NCBI GenBank assembly: GCA_965200115.1
Contig: OZ241336.1
Location: 2,294,001-2,358,000, forward strand
Length of the DNA stretch: 64,000 nucleotides
Direction of reading: 5' to 3'
Origin: JAPOUP01 sp026708635
GTDB lineage: Bacteria > Pseudomonadota > Alphaproteobacteria > Rhodobacterales > Rhodobacteraceae
Below the pieces are notes generated by a model, which searched no databases, had not been told where the DNA came from, and was given only the letters and a program-made list of their open reading frames with translations. This document shows, one piece after another, positions 52,372 through 61,624 of this stretch. Positions within the stretch are counted from its first letter, which is position 1; each line of letters opens with the position of its first letter. Made by a program: the position numbers and the translations under genes.

Positions 52372-54024
52372 CTACATATTTGGATAGTTCGGGCCGTCTC
52401 CGCCCTGGGGAACCGTCCAGGTGATGTTCCGGCTTGGATCCTTGATATCGCAGGTCTTGCAGTGTACGCAGTTCTGGAAATTGATCACGAAACGAGATTC
52501 CCCGCCTTCGTCCCGGATGACTTCATACACACCCGCCGGGCAGTAGCGCTGCGCCGGCTCCGCATATTGCGGAAGGTTAACCTGTATCGGAACGCTATCG
52601 TCAAAGAGCCGCAAATGCACGGGCTGGCGCTCCTCATGGTTCGTCATCGAGAAACTCACGTTGGTAAGCCGGTCGAAGCTGAGTTTCCCGTCCGGTTTGG
52701 GATAGTCGGGCGGCCTGTGCCTTGACGCCGGCTCGGTAGACCGCGCATCGTCCTTTCCATGCCCTAGCGTACCAAGAAGCGAAACCCCGAACAGGGTCTG
52801 GAACCACATGTCGAAACCGCCAAGTCCCATCCCGGCCAGAGGACCCAGTTTGGCGTTTAGGGGCGCAACGTTTCGGACACGCTTCAGATCCTTGCCCACG
52901 TGACCGGAACGCAGAGCTTCGTCGTACTTTAGAAGTATATCTCCCGACCGGCCTTCGCGGACGGCTTCATGCACGGCCTCCGCGGCGTCAATTCCGGAAT
53001 GCATCGCGTTGTGGTTGCCCTTGATCCGCGGCAGGTTGACCAGTCCCGCGGAGCACCCAAGCAGGCATCCACCGGGAAACGCCGCCTTCGGAATGGACTG
53101 ATGCCCTCCTTTGGTCACGGCCCGCGCACCATAGGCGACCCGTCGCCCGCCTTCCAGTAGCGCTGCGATCCTGGGGTGATGCTTGAAGCGCTGGAATTCC
53201 ATGTAGGGATTGAGATGCGGGTTTCTGTAATTCAGGTCGATGATGTACCCCAGATAGACCTGATTGCGGTCACCATGATATACGAAGCTGCCGCCGGAAC
53301 TTTTCCATCCAAGCGGCCAGCCCAACGAGTGGAAGACCTCTCCCTCGCGATGTCTCTCGGGACTGACCTCCCAGATTTCCTTCATTCCTATACCGAACTT
53401 AGGAACGTCGCTGTCCGCGTCCAATTCATATCGGGCGATCAACTGTCTGGATAGCGACCCACGCGCGCCCTCGCCGAACAGGACATACTTCCCGAGGAGT
53501 TCCATTCCCGGCTCGTATCCCGCCCCATGCGTTCCGTCCGGATTCTTCCCAAACTCCCCCGCGACGACGCCCCTGACTTCCCCGTCACTTCCGAACAGAA
53601 CCTCCGAACAGGCCATTCCCGGAAAAATCTCCACGCCAAGCGCCTCCGCCTGCTCCGCCAACCAGCGGCAGACGTTGCCCATCGAGACGATGTAGTTGCC
53701 GTGGTTGCTCATGAGCGGCGGCATGATCCAGTTCGGCAACCGGATCTGTCCGGCCTCGCCAAGCAGATAGAAGCCGTCCTTGCGGACGGGCACGTCAATC
53801 GGGGCCCCGCGCTCCCTCCAGTCGGGTAGGAGCCTTTCCAGTCCGCCCGGATCCAATACCGCACCTGACAGGATATGGGCACCAACCTCGCTGCCCTTTT
53901 CGAGAACCACGACCTGAAGATCCGGTTCGAGCTGCCTGAGACGGATCGCCGCGCTCAGCCCCGCCGGGCCCGCGCCGACGATCACCACATCGTATTCCAT
54001 TGATTCACGTTCGGTTGACGCCAT
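52372..54024 (-). CDS. Electron transfer flavoprotein-ubiquinone oxidoreductase
   Basis: ETF-QO passes electrons from ETF (fatty-acid, leucine and other acyl-CoA dehydrogenases) to ubiquinone at the inner membrane. The 550-residue protein has an N-terminal FAD-binding GAGPAGLSAAIRL, the membrane/quinone region, and a C-terminal 4Fe-4S cluster with cysteines in RYCPAGVYE and NCVHCKTCDIKDP. GGGAGAG lies upstream of the ATG. It fits with the leucine-degradation genes at the right end of the window. Confidence 0.94.
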   Translation of the reverse strand: MASTERESMEYDVVIVGAGPAGLSAAIRLRQLEPDLQVVVLEKGSEVGAHILSGAVLDPGGLERLLPDWRERGAPIDVPVRKDGFYLLGEAGQIRLPNWIMPPLMSNHGNYIVSMGNVCRWLAEQAEALGVEIFPGMACSEVLFGSDGEVRGVVAGEFGKNPDGTHGAGYEPGMELLGKYVLFGEGARGSLSRQLIARYELDADSDVPKFGIGMKEIWEVSPERHREGEVFHSLGWPLGWKSSGGSFVYHGDRNQVYLGYIIDLNYRNPHLNPYMEFQRFKHHPRIAALLEGGRRVAYGARAVTKGGHQSIPKAAFPGGCLLGCSAGLVNLPRIKGNHNAMHSGIDAAEAVHEAVREGRSGDILLKYDEALRSGHVGKDLKRVRNVAPLNAKLGPLAGMGLGGFDMWFQTLFGVSLLGTLGHGKDDARSTEPASRHRPPDYPKPDGKLSFDRLTNVSFSMTNHEERQPVHLRLFDDSVPIQVNLPQYAEPAQRYCPAGVYEVIRDEGGESRFVINFQNCVHCKTCDIKDPSRNITWTVPQGGDGPNYPNM

Positions 54025-54068
54025 GTCCGCTCTCCCGGATAGGTAATTGGTCCGACGTTGACCGACTG

Positions 54069-54097
54069 GGTCTACCCGTTCCGGTGCATGGCGTCAA
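54069..54097 (-). promoter_or_regulatory. Candidate promoter of the ETF-QO gene
   Basis: On the minus strand TTGACG (54092-54097) is followed after exactly 17 nt by TAGACC (54069-54074). The -35 is a good match and the -10 weak. The start of transcription would be about 40 nt before the ATG. Confidence 0.4.
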
Positions 54098-54238
54098 TCG
54101 TCATACAATACCTTGGCATCGCCCCGCCCGGCAGCGTATGGATGGCGTGACTTCCCCGCTTTACCGTCGAATCGGGCTCGCTCGGGAGCCGCTCGGCCAT
54201 TAACGACGATCCGGAGTGGCGTCTTTACGGGTTTACCG

Positions 54239-54988
54239 TCATTGGGCGTCGAGATGGCGCATGATTTCGTCCGTTACCTCAAAGTTGGACGTTACCCGCT
54301 GGATGTCGTCATCATCCTCGAGGAATTCGATCAGGCGCATAAGCTTCTGCGCACCCTCCAGATCGAGTTCCGTCGTGGTGGTGGGTTTCCAGACCAGCCT
54401 GGTCGACTCCGCCTCTCCCAGCGCGACCTCCATCGCGACCGAGACATCGTTCAGGTCGTTGGCGGCGCAATTAACGATGTGTCCGTAATCCGAGCTGTCG
54501 ACATCCTCCGCTCCGGCGTCAATCGCCGCTTCCATCACAGCGTCCTCATCGGCGGCGCCGGCGGAAAACGTCACCTCACCCTTACGTTCGAACATGAAAC
54601 CGACGGAGCCGGTCTCGCCCAGACTTCCGCCATGCTTCCCGAAGGCCGAACGTACGGTACTGGCTGTCCGGTTGCGGTTGTCGGTCATCGCCTCAACGAT
54701 CAACGCGACGCCTCCCGGACCATATCCCTCGTAGCGTATTTCCTCATATTGATCGCCCTCGCCGGCCTGCGACCTTGAAATCGCCCGTTCGATCACGTCC
54801 TTGGGAACCGAATTCGACCTCGCTTCCTTTACGGCAAGCCTCAGGCGGGGATTTTTTTCCGGGTCGGGATCGCCGATTTTCGCCGCGACCGTTATCTCCT
54901 TGGAGAGCTTTGAAAACAGTTTGGACCGGGCCGCATCCTGACGCCCCTTGCGATGCTGTATATTCGCCCATTTGGAATGGCCGGCCAT
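54239..54988 (-). CDS. yebC: YebC/PmpR family regulatory protein
   Basis: This is a conserved 249-residue protein starting MAGHSKWANIQHRKGRQDAA, the invariant YebC start, with the central RYEGYGPGGVALIVEAMTDN. Members are known as DNA-binding regulators (PmpR) and more recently as factors that relieve ribosome stalling at proline stretches. Which role applies here is not visible. It stands about 210 nt upstream of the ETF-QO gene. Confidence 0.94.
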   Translation of the reverse strand: MAGHSKWANIQHRKGRQDAARSKLFSKLSKEITVAAKIGDPDPEKNPRLRLAVKEARSNSVPKDVIERAISRSQAGEGDQYEEIRYEGYGPGGVALIVEAMTDNRNRTASTVRSAFGKHGGSLGETGSVGFMFERKGEVTFSAGAADEDAVMEAAIDAGAEDVDSSDYGHIVNCAANDLNDVSVAMEVALGEAESTRLVWKPTTTTELDLEGAQKLMRLIEFLEDDDDIQRVTSNFEVTDEIMRHLDAQ

Positions 54989-55489
54989 TGCGCTCTCCCG
55001 ATCGTCGTGTTCCAGGATTTCCGACGCACTTACGGCATTTCCGCCACTTGCTTCAAGTCGGTAAGCGTTCTTGAGGTAACGGCTTTCGTTGGGGTTCCGT
55101 TCCAGATGCGATCATCACCGAAAGCATCATTCACTTACGGTGCGCTCCTGTAGACTTTCTTTGTCTGGACCGTGGCCCGGTTCGGCCATGGCGCACTGAA
55201 CACCGATCTTGAATGCCCTTCCCATCTGTTCGCCATCGATTTCGACGATCGGGGGCTGGAAGTTGATGGGTGTAACCCAGATTAGTTGGTCAGGCGTCGG
55301 CAGCCTGATCGATCCGCCAGCCGAGGAGGTCGAGCAGCCTTTGTTACATAGCAACGCAATGCCATCATGCGCATCTGCGAATCGCGATCACCAACAAAGT
55401 TGGGCTACACCCGAAGTTGATTTCCTGCGTGAGATGGGTAATGTCGGCTCGCATGACGCCAGTCGTCATGAACAAGAGGGCTTTCCGCC
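54989..55489. other. Spacer upstream of the SDH-protease cassette
   Basis: About 500 bp with lower GC than the flanking genes. A minus-strand frame at 55127-55354 (75 codons, TTG start) has some protein-like stretches such as WVTPINFQPPIVEIDGEQMG, but no family or clear ribosome binding site. It may be a small gene or a remnant, and I do not annotate it as a gene. Confidence 0.4.
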
Positions 55490-56341
55490 GTGTTGCGACC
55501 GTTGGACGAACACCTAAAGAGCCAGTTGACGCAGGGTCTCGTTGATATCGGGGAGATACTCGCGAGCGACGTGGTCACGATCATCAGCCCGATCGTTCCG
55601 GGCCTGGAGCATCGGTTGCGCCAAGCCATAGAAGGGCTTCAGGAACGCAAGAACGTCGTAACGGTCATCCTGGATACGCCTGGCGGAGTTGTCGAGGTCG
55701 TAGAGCGGATGGTTAGCGTGCTGCGCTCAGTCTATGATGAAGTGACTGTAATCGTTCCTGATCGTGCCATGTCCGCCGGCACGATACTGGCGCTAAGCGC
55801 GGACAGGATAATGATGGACCATCTCTCTTGCTTGGGACCGATTGATCCACAGATCGAGCGAGATGGCAAGCTGGTCCCGGCATTGTCTTACCTGAACCAA
55901 TTCGAGAGGTTGAACGAGAAGGCGCAGGACGGGCAATTGACCACAGCGGAATATGCGCTGCTGAACAAGCTGGACTTGGGAGAGCTGTACCAGTTCGATC
56001 AGGCGAGGGAGTTATCAATCGATCTCCTCATTCGTTGGCTGACGCAATACAAGTTCAAGAATTGGGCCGCGACGGAAACAAGGGGAGAGGCGGTTTCAGA
56101 ACCCATGAAGGTCGAACGGGCGCGTGAGATTGCGGCATTGCTGAATGATCCGGAGAAGTGGCATTCCCATGGTCGCGCGATTGACGCCAGAACGCTGCGA
56201 GAGGAAATGAATCTGAAGATTGACAGCTTCGAAGAAGATGCTGGGCTGTACAGGGCTGTTAGAGAATACTTCGAGTTACTGCGTGACTATATGCATCAAA
56301 GGGATCTCATCTCCTTAGTTCAATCAAGGGAGTACTTCTAG
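55490..56341 (+). CDS. SDH-type serine protease (ClpP/crotonase fold)
   Basis: This 283-residue protein resembles the serine dehydrogenase proteinase family, membrane-associated relatives of SppA and ClpP. It contains VTVILDTPGGVVEVVERMV, the nucleophile elbow PDRAMSAGTILALSADRIMM with Ser95 as candidate nucleophile, and the conserved LGPIDPQ. The C-terminal 100 residues are charged helices with no obvious domain. The start is GTG at 55490 with AGAGGG about 9 nt upstream. Codon use is less GC-rich than in the neighbours, which suggests acquisition. The next gene starts 1 nt after the stop. Confidence 0.8.
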   Translation: MLRPLDEHLKSQLTQGLVDIGEILASDVVTIISPIVPGLEHRLRQAIEGLQERKNVVTVILDTPGGVVEVVERMVSVLRSVYDEVTVIVPDRAMSAGTILALSADRIMMDHLSCLGPIDPQIERDGKLVPALSYLNQFERLNEKAQDGQLTTAEYALLNKLDLGELYQFDQARELSIDLLIRWLTQYKFKNWAATETRGEAVSEPMKVERAREIAALLNDPEKWHSHGRAIDARTLREEMNLKIDSFEEDAGLYRAVREYFELLRDYMHQRDLISLVQSREYF

Positions 56342-56342
56342 A

Positions 56343-56543
56343 ATGAGCGGAAAAACAAGGATTTCGAGGCCGCCAGAGGCTGAGGTGTTGAAACGAAACA
56401 AGAAAATTGATTCCAGTTTGGTCAGTGCGCAGGCTGACCTGGAGCGCCGACTCAAGGGCCTTGGCGTGGAAGTCAAGCCGGAATTCAAGGTGGAGCCTCC
56501 CCTTGGACGGGGAAGGAAGCGATTGTGCAGCCGTAACTTTTGA
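56343..56543 (+). CDS. Small basic protein coupled to the SDH-type protease
   Basis: This is a protein of 66 residues starting 1 nt after the protease stop (TAG-A-ATG), a spacing that implies co-translation. It is basic, has one predicted helix (VSAQADLERRLKGLGVEV), and ends in a Lys/Arg-rich stretch. No family was recognised. It could be a partner, substrate or inhibitor of the protease. The downstream flank returns to high GC. Confidence 0.6.
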   Translation: MSGKTRISRPPEAEVLKRNKKIDSSLVSAQADLERRLKGLGVEVKPEFKVEPPLGRGRKRLCSRNF

Positions 56544-56620
56544 CTTCATCGGCTTATGGACGGAACATTTCCGTGAATTTGCATGCGCCGCTGGCGGTCC
56601 GCCGCCGGGCGCGGGACTCC

Positions 56621-58399
56621 TCAGAGCGGCCAAATCAAGGGGATCACGGCGGATGCCAGCAAGCCGACGCTGAGGTTAAGCGGTATGCCAATCCGCATGA
56701 AATCCGTGAACCTGTAACCGCCGGGGCCATAGACAAGCATGTTTGTCTGGTATCCGATCGGAGTGGCGAAACTTGCCGACGCGGCAACCATCACCGCCAC
56801 AACCAGCGGGCGTGGGTCGACGCCGAGTGCCTGCGCAAGACTTATGGCGATCGGCGTCACGACGACCGCGACCGCGTTGTTCGAAACCAGTTCCGTCAGA
56901 ACGGAGGTCAGGAGATAAACGGCCCAGACGATCAGAAACGGTGGCAGCCACCCGAGCAGAGGCACCAAAAGGTCGACGATCATAAGCACGGCACCCGAGG
57001 CGTCCAGCGCGGCACCAATGGCCAGCATGGCGAATATCAACGCCAGGAGCCGTCCATCGATAAACGAGAAAGCCTCGTCCGCATCGATACACCGCACTAT
57101 GAGAACGCCCGCGACCGCAATGACCGCCAGCAAGAGAATCGGCGCCACCCCGAAAGCCGCGAGCGCGACGATCAATAGCAGGGCGGCCACCGCGAACGGC
57201 GCGTGGCGACGCCGAAAGGCGCGGTCCGAAGGCTTAGAGACACCGCCCAGATCCATATCCTGCGCCAGCCGCGCGATGTCTTCCACCGATCCCTCAAGCA
57301 AAAGGGTATCGCCGACGCGGACCTCCAGTTCATCAAGCTGCCGACCGATATTCTGATTGCGCCGATGGACGGCCAACGGGTAGACACCGTAGCGGCGGCG
57401 CAGCCTGAGCTCGCCGAGTGACCGGCCGATCATCCCGCACCCGGGCGTTATCAGGACCTCCACGGTCTCCGTCTGGACGGAAAAGATCTGGTCAACGGGC
57501 CGCAGTGACCTGTCGCGCTGCAGGTCGAACACGTCCGTCATCCGCGTTCGAAGAACCACCAGATCTCCGGCCCGCAGCACCACCTCCCCCAGGTTGCGCC
57601 GCAGCGAAGCGTCCCCGCGGATCACGTCAATCAGGCGCACGCCCTCCCGCCTGAACATCTGGACGTCCAGAACGCGACTGCCAATCAGGCTGGAGTCGTG
57701 CGTGACCATCACTTCGGTGAAGAATCTCATACTCTTCCGGTTACCCAGAAGACCTGCCAGACTCTGCCTTTCGGGCAGCAGGCGGGGGCCGAGGAGACGT
57801 AGGTAAAGCGCGCCCCATGCCAATAGGATCAGTCCCAGGGGCGTGACTTCGAAGATGGAAAACGCCTCGAGACCCTGGGCCCTGGCCACACCGTCGACCA
57901 GCAGGTTTGTAGACGTGCCAATCAACGTCAGGGTACCGCCGAGAATCGCCGTATAGCTGAGCGGAATCAGAAGTTTCGACGCCTGAATCCCCAGCCTGCC
58001 CGCGAACTGCACGATGACCGGGATCATCACGACGACTACAGGCGTATTCGAGACCACGGCCGAAGAGAGAGCGACGAAGGCCATGAGACCGGCCAGGGCA
58101 AGCGCGGGACTGGTCTCGGCACGGCGCTGGGCGTACCGCGTGAACACCTCAAGTGAACCGGTCCTTACCAGGGCCCCCATCACGATGAACATTGCGGCGA
58201 TGGTCCACGGCGCGGGATTTGAAAGCACTTCGAGCGCGTCCTGATAGGGCAGAAGACCCGTGCACAGCATCGCCGCGACGCCGGCGATCGCGACGACTTC
58301 GGATGGATAGCGCTCCTGCATGAATAGCACGAACATGACCGCCACGACGGCCAGTGCCAAAAGCGCTTCACCATTCTGGGACAGGGCAATCTGGTCCAT
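56621..58399 (-). CDS. SLC13/DASS-type permease with two TrkA-C domains
   Basis: This is an inner-membrane transporter of 592 residues in the divalent anion/sodium symporter group. The first helical half contains SNTPVVVVMIPVI and the second SNNAVAVVVTPIA, matching the paired SNT-type substrate motifs. Between them lie two soluble TrkA-C regulatory domains (about residues 205-375). Substrates in this group include sulfate and dicarboxylates, and the exact one cannot be told. It lies 9 nt after the EamA gene upstream. Confidence 0.9.
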   Translation of the reverse strand: MDQIALSQNGEALLALAVVAVMFVLFMQERYPSEVVAIAGVAAMLCTGLLPYQDALEVLSNPAPWTIAAMFIVMGALVRTGSLEVFTRYAQRRAETSPALALAGLMAFVALSSAVVSNTPVVVVMIPVIVQFAGRLGIQASKLLIPLSYTAILGGTLTLIGTSTNLLVDGVARAQGLEAFSIFEVTPLGLILLAWGALYLRLLGPRLLPERQSLAGLLGNRKSMRFFTEVMVTHDSSLIGSRVLDVQMFRREGVRLIDVIRGDASLRRNLGEVVLRAGDLVVLRTRMTDVFDLQRDRSLRPVDQIFSVQTETVEVLITPGCGMIGRSLGELRLRRRYGVYPLAVHRRNQNIGRQLDELEVRVGDTLLLEGSVEDIARLAQDMDLGGVSKPSDRAFRRRHAPFAVAALLLIVALAAFGVAPILLLAVIAVAGVLIVRCIDADEAFSFIDGRLLALIFAMLAIGAALDASGAVLMIVDLLVPLLGWLPPFLIVWAVYLLTSVLTELVSNNAVAVVVTPIAISLAQALGVDPRPLVVAVMVAASASFATPIGYQTNMLVYGPGGYRFTDFMRIGIPLNLSVGLLASAVIPLIWPL

Positions 58400-58408
58400 C
58401 GCTCCTCG

Positions 58409-59350
58409 CTAGCGGCCCCCTGCCCCATCCTGCCCGCCGCCGGGGCCATCCTCAAGTCCCCGGCCCCGCGGACGGACCAGGAACAGTCCGACGAACATCA
58501 GCGCCATCGCGGCCCAGACCCATCCGGAATTGCGCTCACCCAGAAGCAACATGGCCCAGACGACGCCAAAACCCGTCACCAGATAGCTGACCTGCGCGGC
58601 GAACACCGCACCCGCGCGGCCCACAAGCCAGACATAGGCGGCATAGACACCCGCATGAATGACCGAGCTGAGCGCGAGCGCGAGGTCGGGAAGGCCCCAT
58701 GGAGGCCTCGGATCGATCCAGTGGCCGGTGCCTATCGCAAGCGGCGCGGAAATCAGCGCACCGACCACCGACGCGCCGAACAGAAGCTGGATGGGGTCGA
58801 GTCCCGCCGTACCCCACTTCGCCACGACATTGCCTTCGATGCCGTAGAGCACCGGCGCCACCAGGGCGAGTGGAATGAATGCCACCATCCAGCGTTCCGG
58901 CAGACTCGCCTGGGGCCAGATCAGGAAAATCACGCCGATCAGGCCACAGACCAACCCGCCCAGCCTCCGCAGCGAGAACCGGTCGGTTGACAGCGCCAAA
59001 GCGATCGGAAAGGCGAATATCGGAACGAGCGCGAGCAGAACCGACATAACGCTCGCGGGAAGGTAGACTAACGCCTGATAGGAAGCGCTGCCCGGAACCA
59101 CCGTGCCGATCAGCGCGATGAAAACATAGAATCTGAGCTGCGGCCATCGCAGCGGCGGAATCCTGCCGCGGGCGAATGTCAGGCCACCGAGTATGCCGCC
59201 GGAGACCGCGAGCTGCCAGAAAACCAGCCCGAAGTGCCGGTAGCCCTCGCTTACCGCGACTTTCGACAGCGGCTGGGTAAGGCCCCACCCGGCACCGAGA
59301 AGGACAAGCGTCGCAATCAGGAACACGCGGTCGCGCCCCTGGTCCCTCAT
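58409..59350 (-). CDS. EamA/DMT-superfamily transporter
   Basis: This is a membrane protein of 313 residues with ten predicted helices in two EamA repeats, of the drug/metabolite transporter type. The N-terminal GAGWGLTQPLSKVAVSEG and C-terminal VSYLVTGFGVVWAMLLLGER are family-typical. The short C-terminal tail is Gly-rich. The substrate is unknown. It lies 27 nt after the YmdB-like gene. Confidence 0.9.
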   Translation of the reverse strand: MRDQGRDRVFLIATLVLLGAGWGLTQPLSKVAVSEGYRHFGLVFWQLAVSGGILGGLTFARGRIPPLRWPQLRFYVFIALIGTVVPGSASYQALVYLPASVMSVLLALVPIFAFPIALALSTDRFSLRRLGGLVCGLIGVIFLIWPQASLPERWMVAFIPLALVAPVLYGIEGNVVAKWGTAGLDPIQLLFGASVVGALISAPLAIGTGHWIDPRPPWGLPDLALALSSVIHAGVYAAYVWLVGRAGAVFAAQVSYLVTGFGVVWAMLLLGERNSGWVWAAMALMFVGLFLVRPRGRGLEDGPGGGQDGAGGR

Positions 59351-59377
59351 TGCGATGGGGACCTCACGAAACCCGGA

Positions 59378-60190
59378 TCACGGCGCCGCGGAGGGAAGCA
59401 GACCGCCTTCCCGCACGGCCGTGACCCGCCTCGCCTTTCCGGTTCTGTCATCCGTCTCAACGAACACTCCACTTAGCGTCGCCTCACCCCTGGCCGGCCT
59501 GAACCGACCTCCTGACATTCCGGTCGTGAAGCGCCGCATCGGCTCATATTTCTCCATTCCGATCACGGAATCGTAATCGCCGCACATACCGGCGTCCGTC
59601 ACATACGCCGTACCGTTTGGAAGAATTCTCGCGTCGGCCGTCGGTATGTGGGTGTGGGTGCCGACGACGGCCGTCACCCTGCCGTCACACCAGAAACCCA
59701 TCGCGACTTTCTCCGACGTCGCCTCGCAGTGCATATCAACCAGAGAGGCCGTGATCTGGCCACCCAAGGGATATCTCGCCAGCACGGCGTCAACGGCCGA
59801 AAACGGGTCGCTAAAGGGCCTTTTCATGAAGATCTGGCCAAGAACCTGGACGACCAGGATCTTGCGACCGCGCGTGTCCGTAAAAACCCGAGCGCCCTGC
59901 CCGGGCGCGGCCTTCGCGAAATTCAGCGGCCGAAGCACGCGGGGTTCCCGGTCGATGAACGGGAGCAGGTCACGCTGGTCAAAGGCATGATCACCCAGCG
60001 TGACGCAGTCGGCCCCGGCATCCAGAAGCGACTTCGCGTGGTTGGGCGACAGACCGGCCCCGTCGGTCGCGTTCTCCGCGTTCAGCACGACAAAATCGAG
60101 ATCCCAGGAGGCGCGGAGGTTTTTGAGTCGCTCGCAGATGGCACGCCGGCCGGACCGACCGACCACATCGCCCAGAAAAAGCAGCTTCAT
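59378..60190 (-). CDS. YmdB-like metallophosphoesterase
   Basis: This is a cytoplasmic metallophosphoesterase of 270 residues. Metal-binding motifs are FLGDVVGRSGR, LNAENATDGAGL, TLGDHAFDQ, VDMHCEATSEK and VVGTHTHIPTADA. Relatives (Bacillus YmdB, TIGR00282 group) hydrolyse 2',3'-cyclic nucleotides and affect RNA turnover and development. The gene heads a short operon with the EamA and SLC13 transporters. Confidence 0.92.
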   Translation of the reverse strand: MKLLFLGDVVGRSGRRAICERLKNLRASWDLDFVVLNAENATDGAGLSPNHAKSLLDAGADCVTLGDHAFDQRDLLPFIDREPRVLRPLNFAKAAPGQGARVFTDTRGRKILVVQVLGQIFMKRPFSDPFSAVDAVLARYPLGGQITASLVDMHCEATSEKVAMGFWCDGRVTAVVGTHTHIPTADARILPNGTAYVTDAGMCGDYDSVIGMEKYEPMRRFTTGMSGGRFRPARGEATLSGVFVETDDRTGKARRVTAVREGGLLPSAAP

Positions 60191-60841
60191 TCAGCGGATT
60201 CCGGCGATAGGCCGGTTTGATATCTGATCATTCTCGCTCTCTCGAAGGCACACGGGATTGAACCGTTATTTCGGACTGTCCGATATGGGTAACGTCGCCA
60301 TTGAACCAGGGATCAACACCGTTCGTCCTTGGGGCCACCGAATACGCAAATCTCTTCCCAAACGGAGCGCCGGGAACCCGGAAGCTCTCTCGCCATTAGC
60401 CATATCTCCCTGACCGCAAGGCTTCCAGGCGAAGGAGTCCCTACTCCGTGAACCGGGAACATGTAAAGCCGACCGGGATTCGCGCTCCGGAATACCGGCG
60501 TCGATGGCGACGGCTCCGTGCCTCACCTGACCAGGTCCCGGAGCGCCATCCCCTCTCGGCGTTCCGAAAACCGTCCGCCTTTCCAGTAAGCGAACAATGT
60601 CCACCCATACCTCATCGAACCGAGGTGGCGGGATCCGCCGTAAACCAATCCCTCATGCGCATCGCACCCCGGCACCCTGGCACGCCAATACGGGATTCGG
60701 GAGCCAATCCAGCATCATCACCGAAAGCCGATACGGTCCCGGGAAACCAGTCGGACGCGGCGCGGATCAAGTTATCCAGCAGCCCGGTCCCCGCGGAACC
60801 AATCCTCGCCACGGATAGGTCAAGGTCAATGCCTGCCCGGC
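60191..60841. other. Spacer between the YmdB-like gene and the liu genes
   Basis: About 650 bp with no supported gene. A short hairpin (CCGGC-GATAG-GCCGG at 60201-60215) lies just upstream of the YmdB-like start. In many alphaproteobacteria the 6S RNA gene occurs in this neighbourhood, but I could not recognise one here. Confidence 0.45.
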
Positions 60842-61624
60842 TTAACTGGTCCAAGCCGGCTTCCTTTTCTCGAAGAACGCCCGTATCCCTTCCCAGGCTT
60901 CCTCTTGCTCCCATCTTCCCATCAATGTGGCGACGGTATCCTCGACGACCGCACCGTCAACGACCGGCACCAGCCGCCCCAAAAGCGCCTTGGCTTCAGC
61001 GACCGCGCCGGGCGCCGCGTCCAGGTAAGGCACCACCTCCGCCTCGATCGCCAGGTCAAGATCATCGGCATGGACCGACTTGGCCAGCAACCCCAGCGTC
61101 ACCGCCTCCTCCGTCCCGAACACCCGACCCGACATGAACACCCGGCGCGCCTTCGCCTCCCCCATTCGGGCGATCACGTAGGGCCCGACCGTAGCCGGAA
61201 CGAGACCCAGACGCGTTTCCGTGAGTCCATACTTCGAGCCGGAGACACCGATCGCGACATCGCAGACACATGCCATGCCCACTCCGCCACCGAAGGCCGA
61301 CCCCTGCAACCGGCCGATTAGGGGCTTGGGGATCGTATTCATCGCCAGCAGCATCTCGGCCAGTCCGCGAGCCTGCGCCGCGCGGGACTTTCGGTCGCCT
61401 TCCATCTGCTGCCTCATCCAGCCAAGATCGCCGCCCGCGCAGAATGACCGGCCCGTTCCGGTCAGGATTACCGCTCGCACGGCCTCATCCTCTCCCAGAA
61501 CTTTCGCGGCCCTCGTGAGTTCCCGTATCATCGCGGCGTTCAGCGCATTGTGCCGAGCGGGTCGATCCAACGCCAGGACGGCGACACCACGCGGATCGAT
61601 CCTGACATCCAGCGTCTCAAACAT
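60842..61624 (-). CDS. liuC: Enoyl-CoA hydratase, probable methylglutaconyl-CoA hydratase
   Basis: This is a crotonase-family enzyme of 260 residues with the oxyanion-hole segments SFCAGGDLGWMRQ and GSAFGGGVGMACVCD. It overlaps the HMG-CoA lyase gene by 8 nt and lies in the leucine-degradation operon, so hydration of 3-methylglutaconyl-CoA to HMG-CoA is the likely reaction. The product name rests mainly on context. Confidence 0.9.
   Translation of the reverse strand: MFETLDVRIDPRGVAVLALDRPARHNALNAAMIRELTRAAKVLGEDEAVRAVILTGTGRSFCAGGDLGWMRQQMEGDRKSRAAQARGLAEMLLAMNTIPKPLIGRLQGSAFGGGVGMACVCDVAIGVSGSKYGLTETRLGLVPATVGPYVIARMGEAKARRVFMSGRVFGTEEAVTLGLLAKSVHADDLDLAIEAEVVPYLDAAPGAVAEAKALLGRLVPVVDGAVVEDTVATLMGRWEQEEAWEGIRAFFEKRKPAWTS

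Noticed and set aside
55127..55354. 75-codon minus frame upstream of the SDH-type protease
   Set aside because: Some stretches look protein-like, but the TTG start lacks a ribosome binding site and no family was recognised. It is kept only as a note in the spacer entry.
60191..60841. 6S RNA gene
   Set aside because: The neighbourhood suggested looking for one, but no long bulged hairpin typical of 6S RNA could be recognised by eye.
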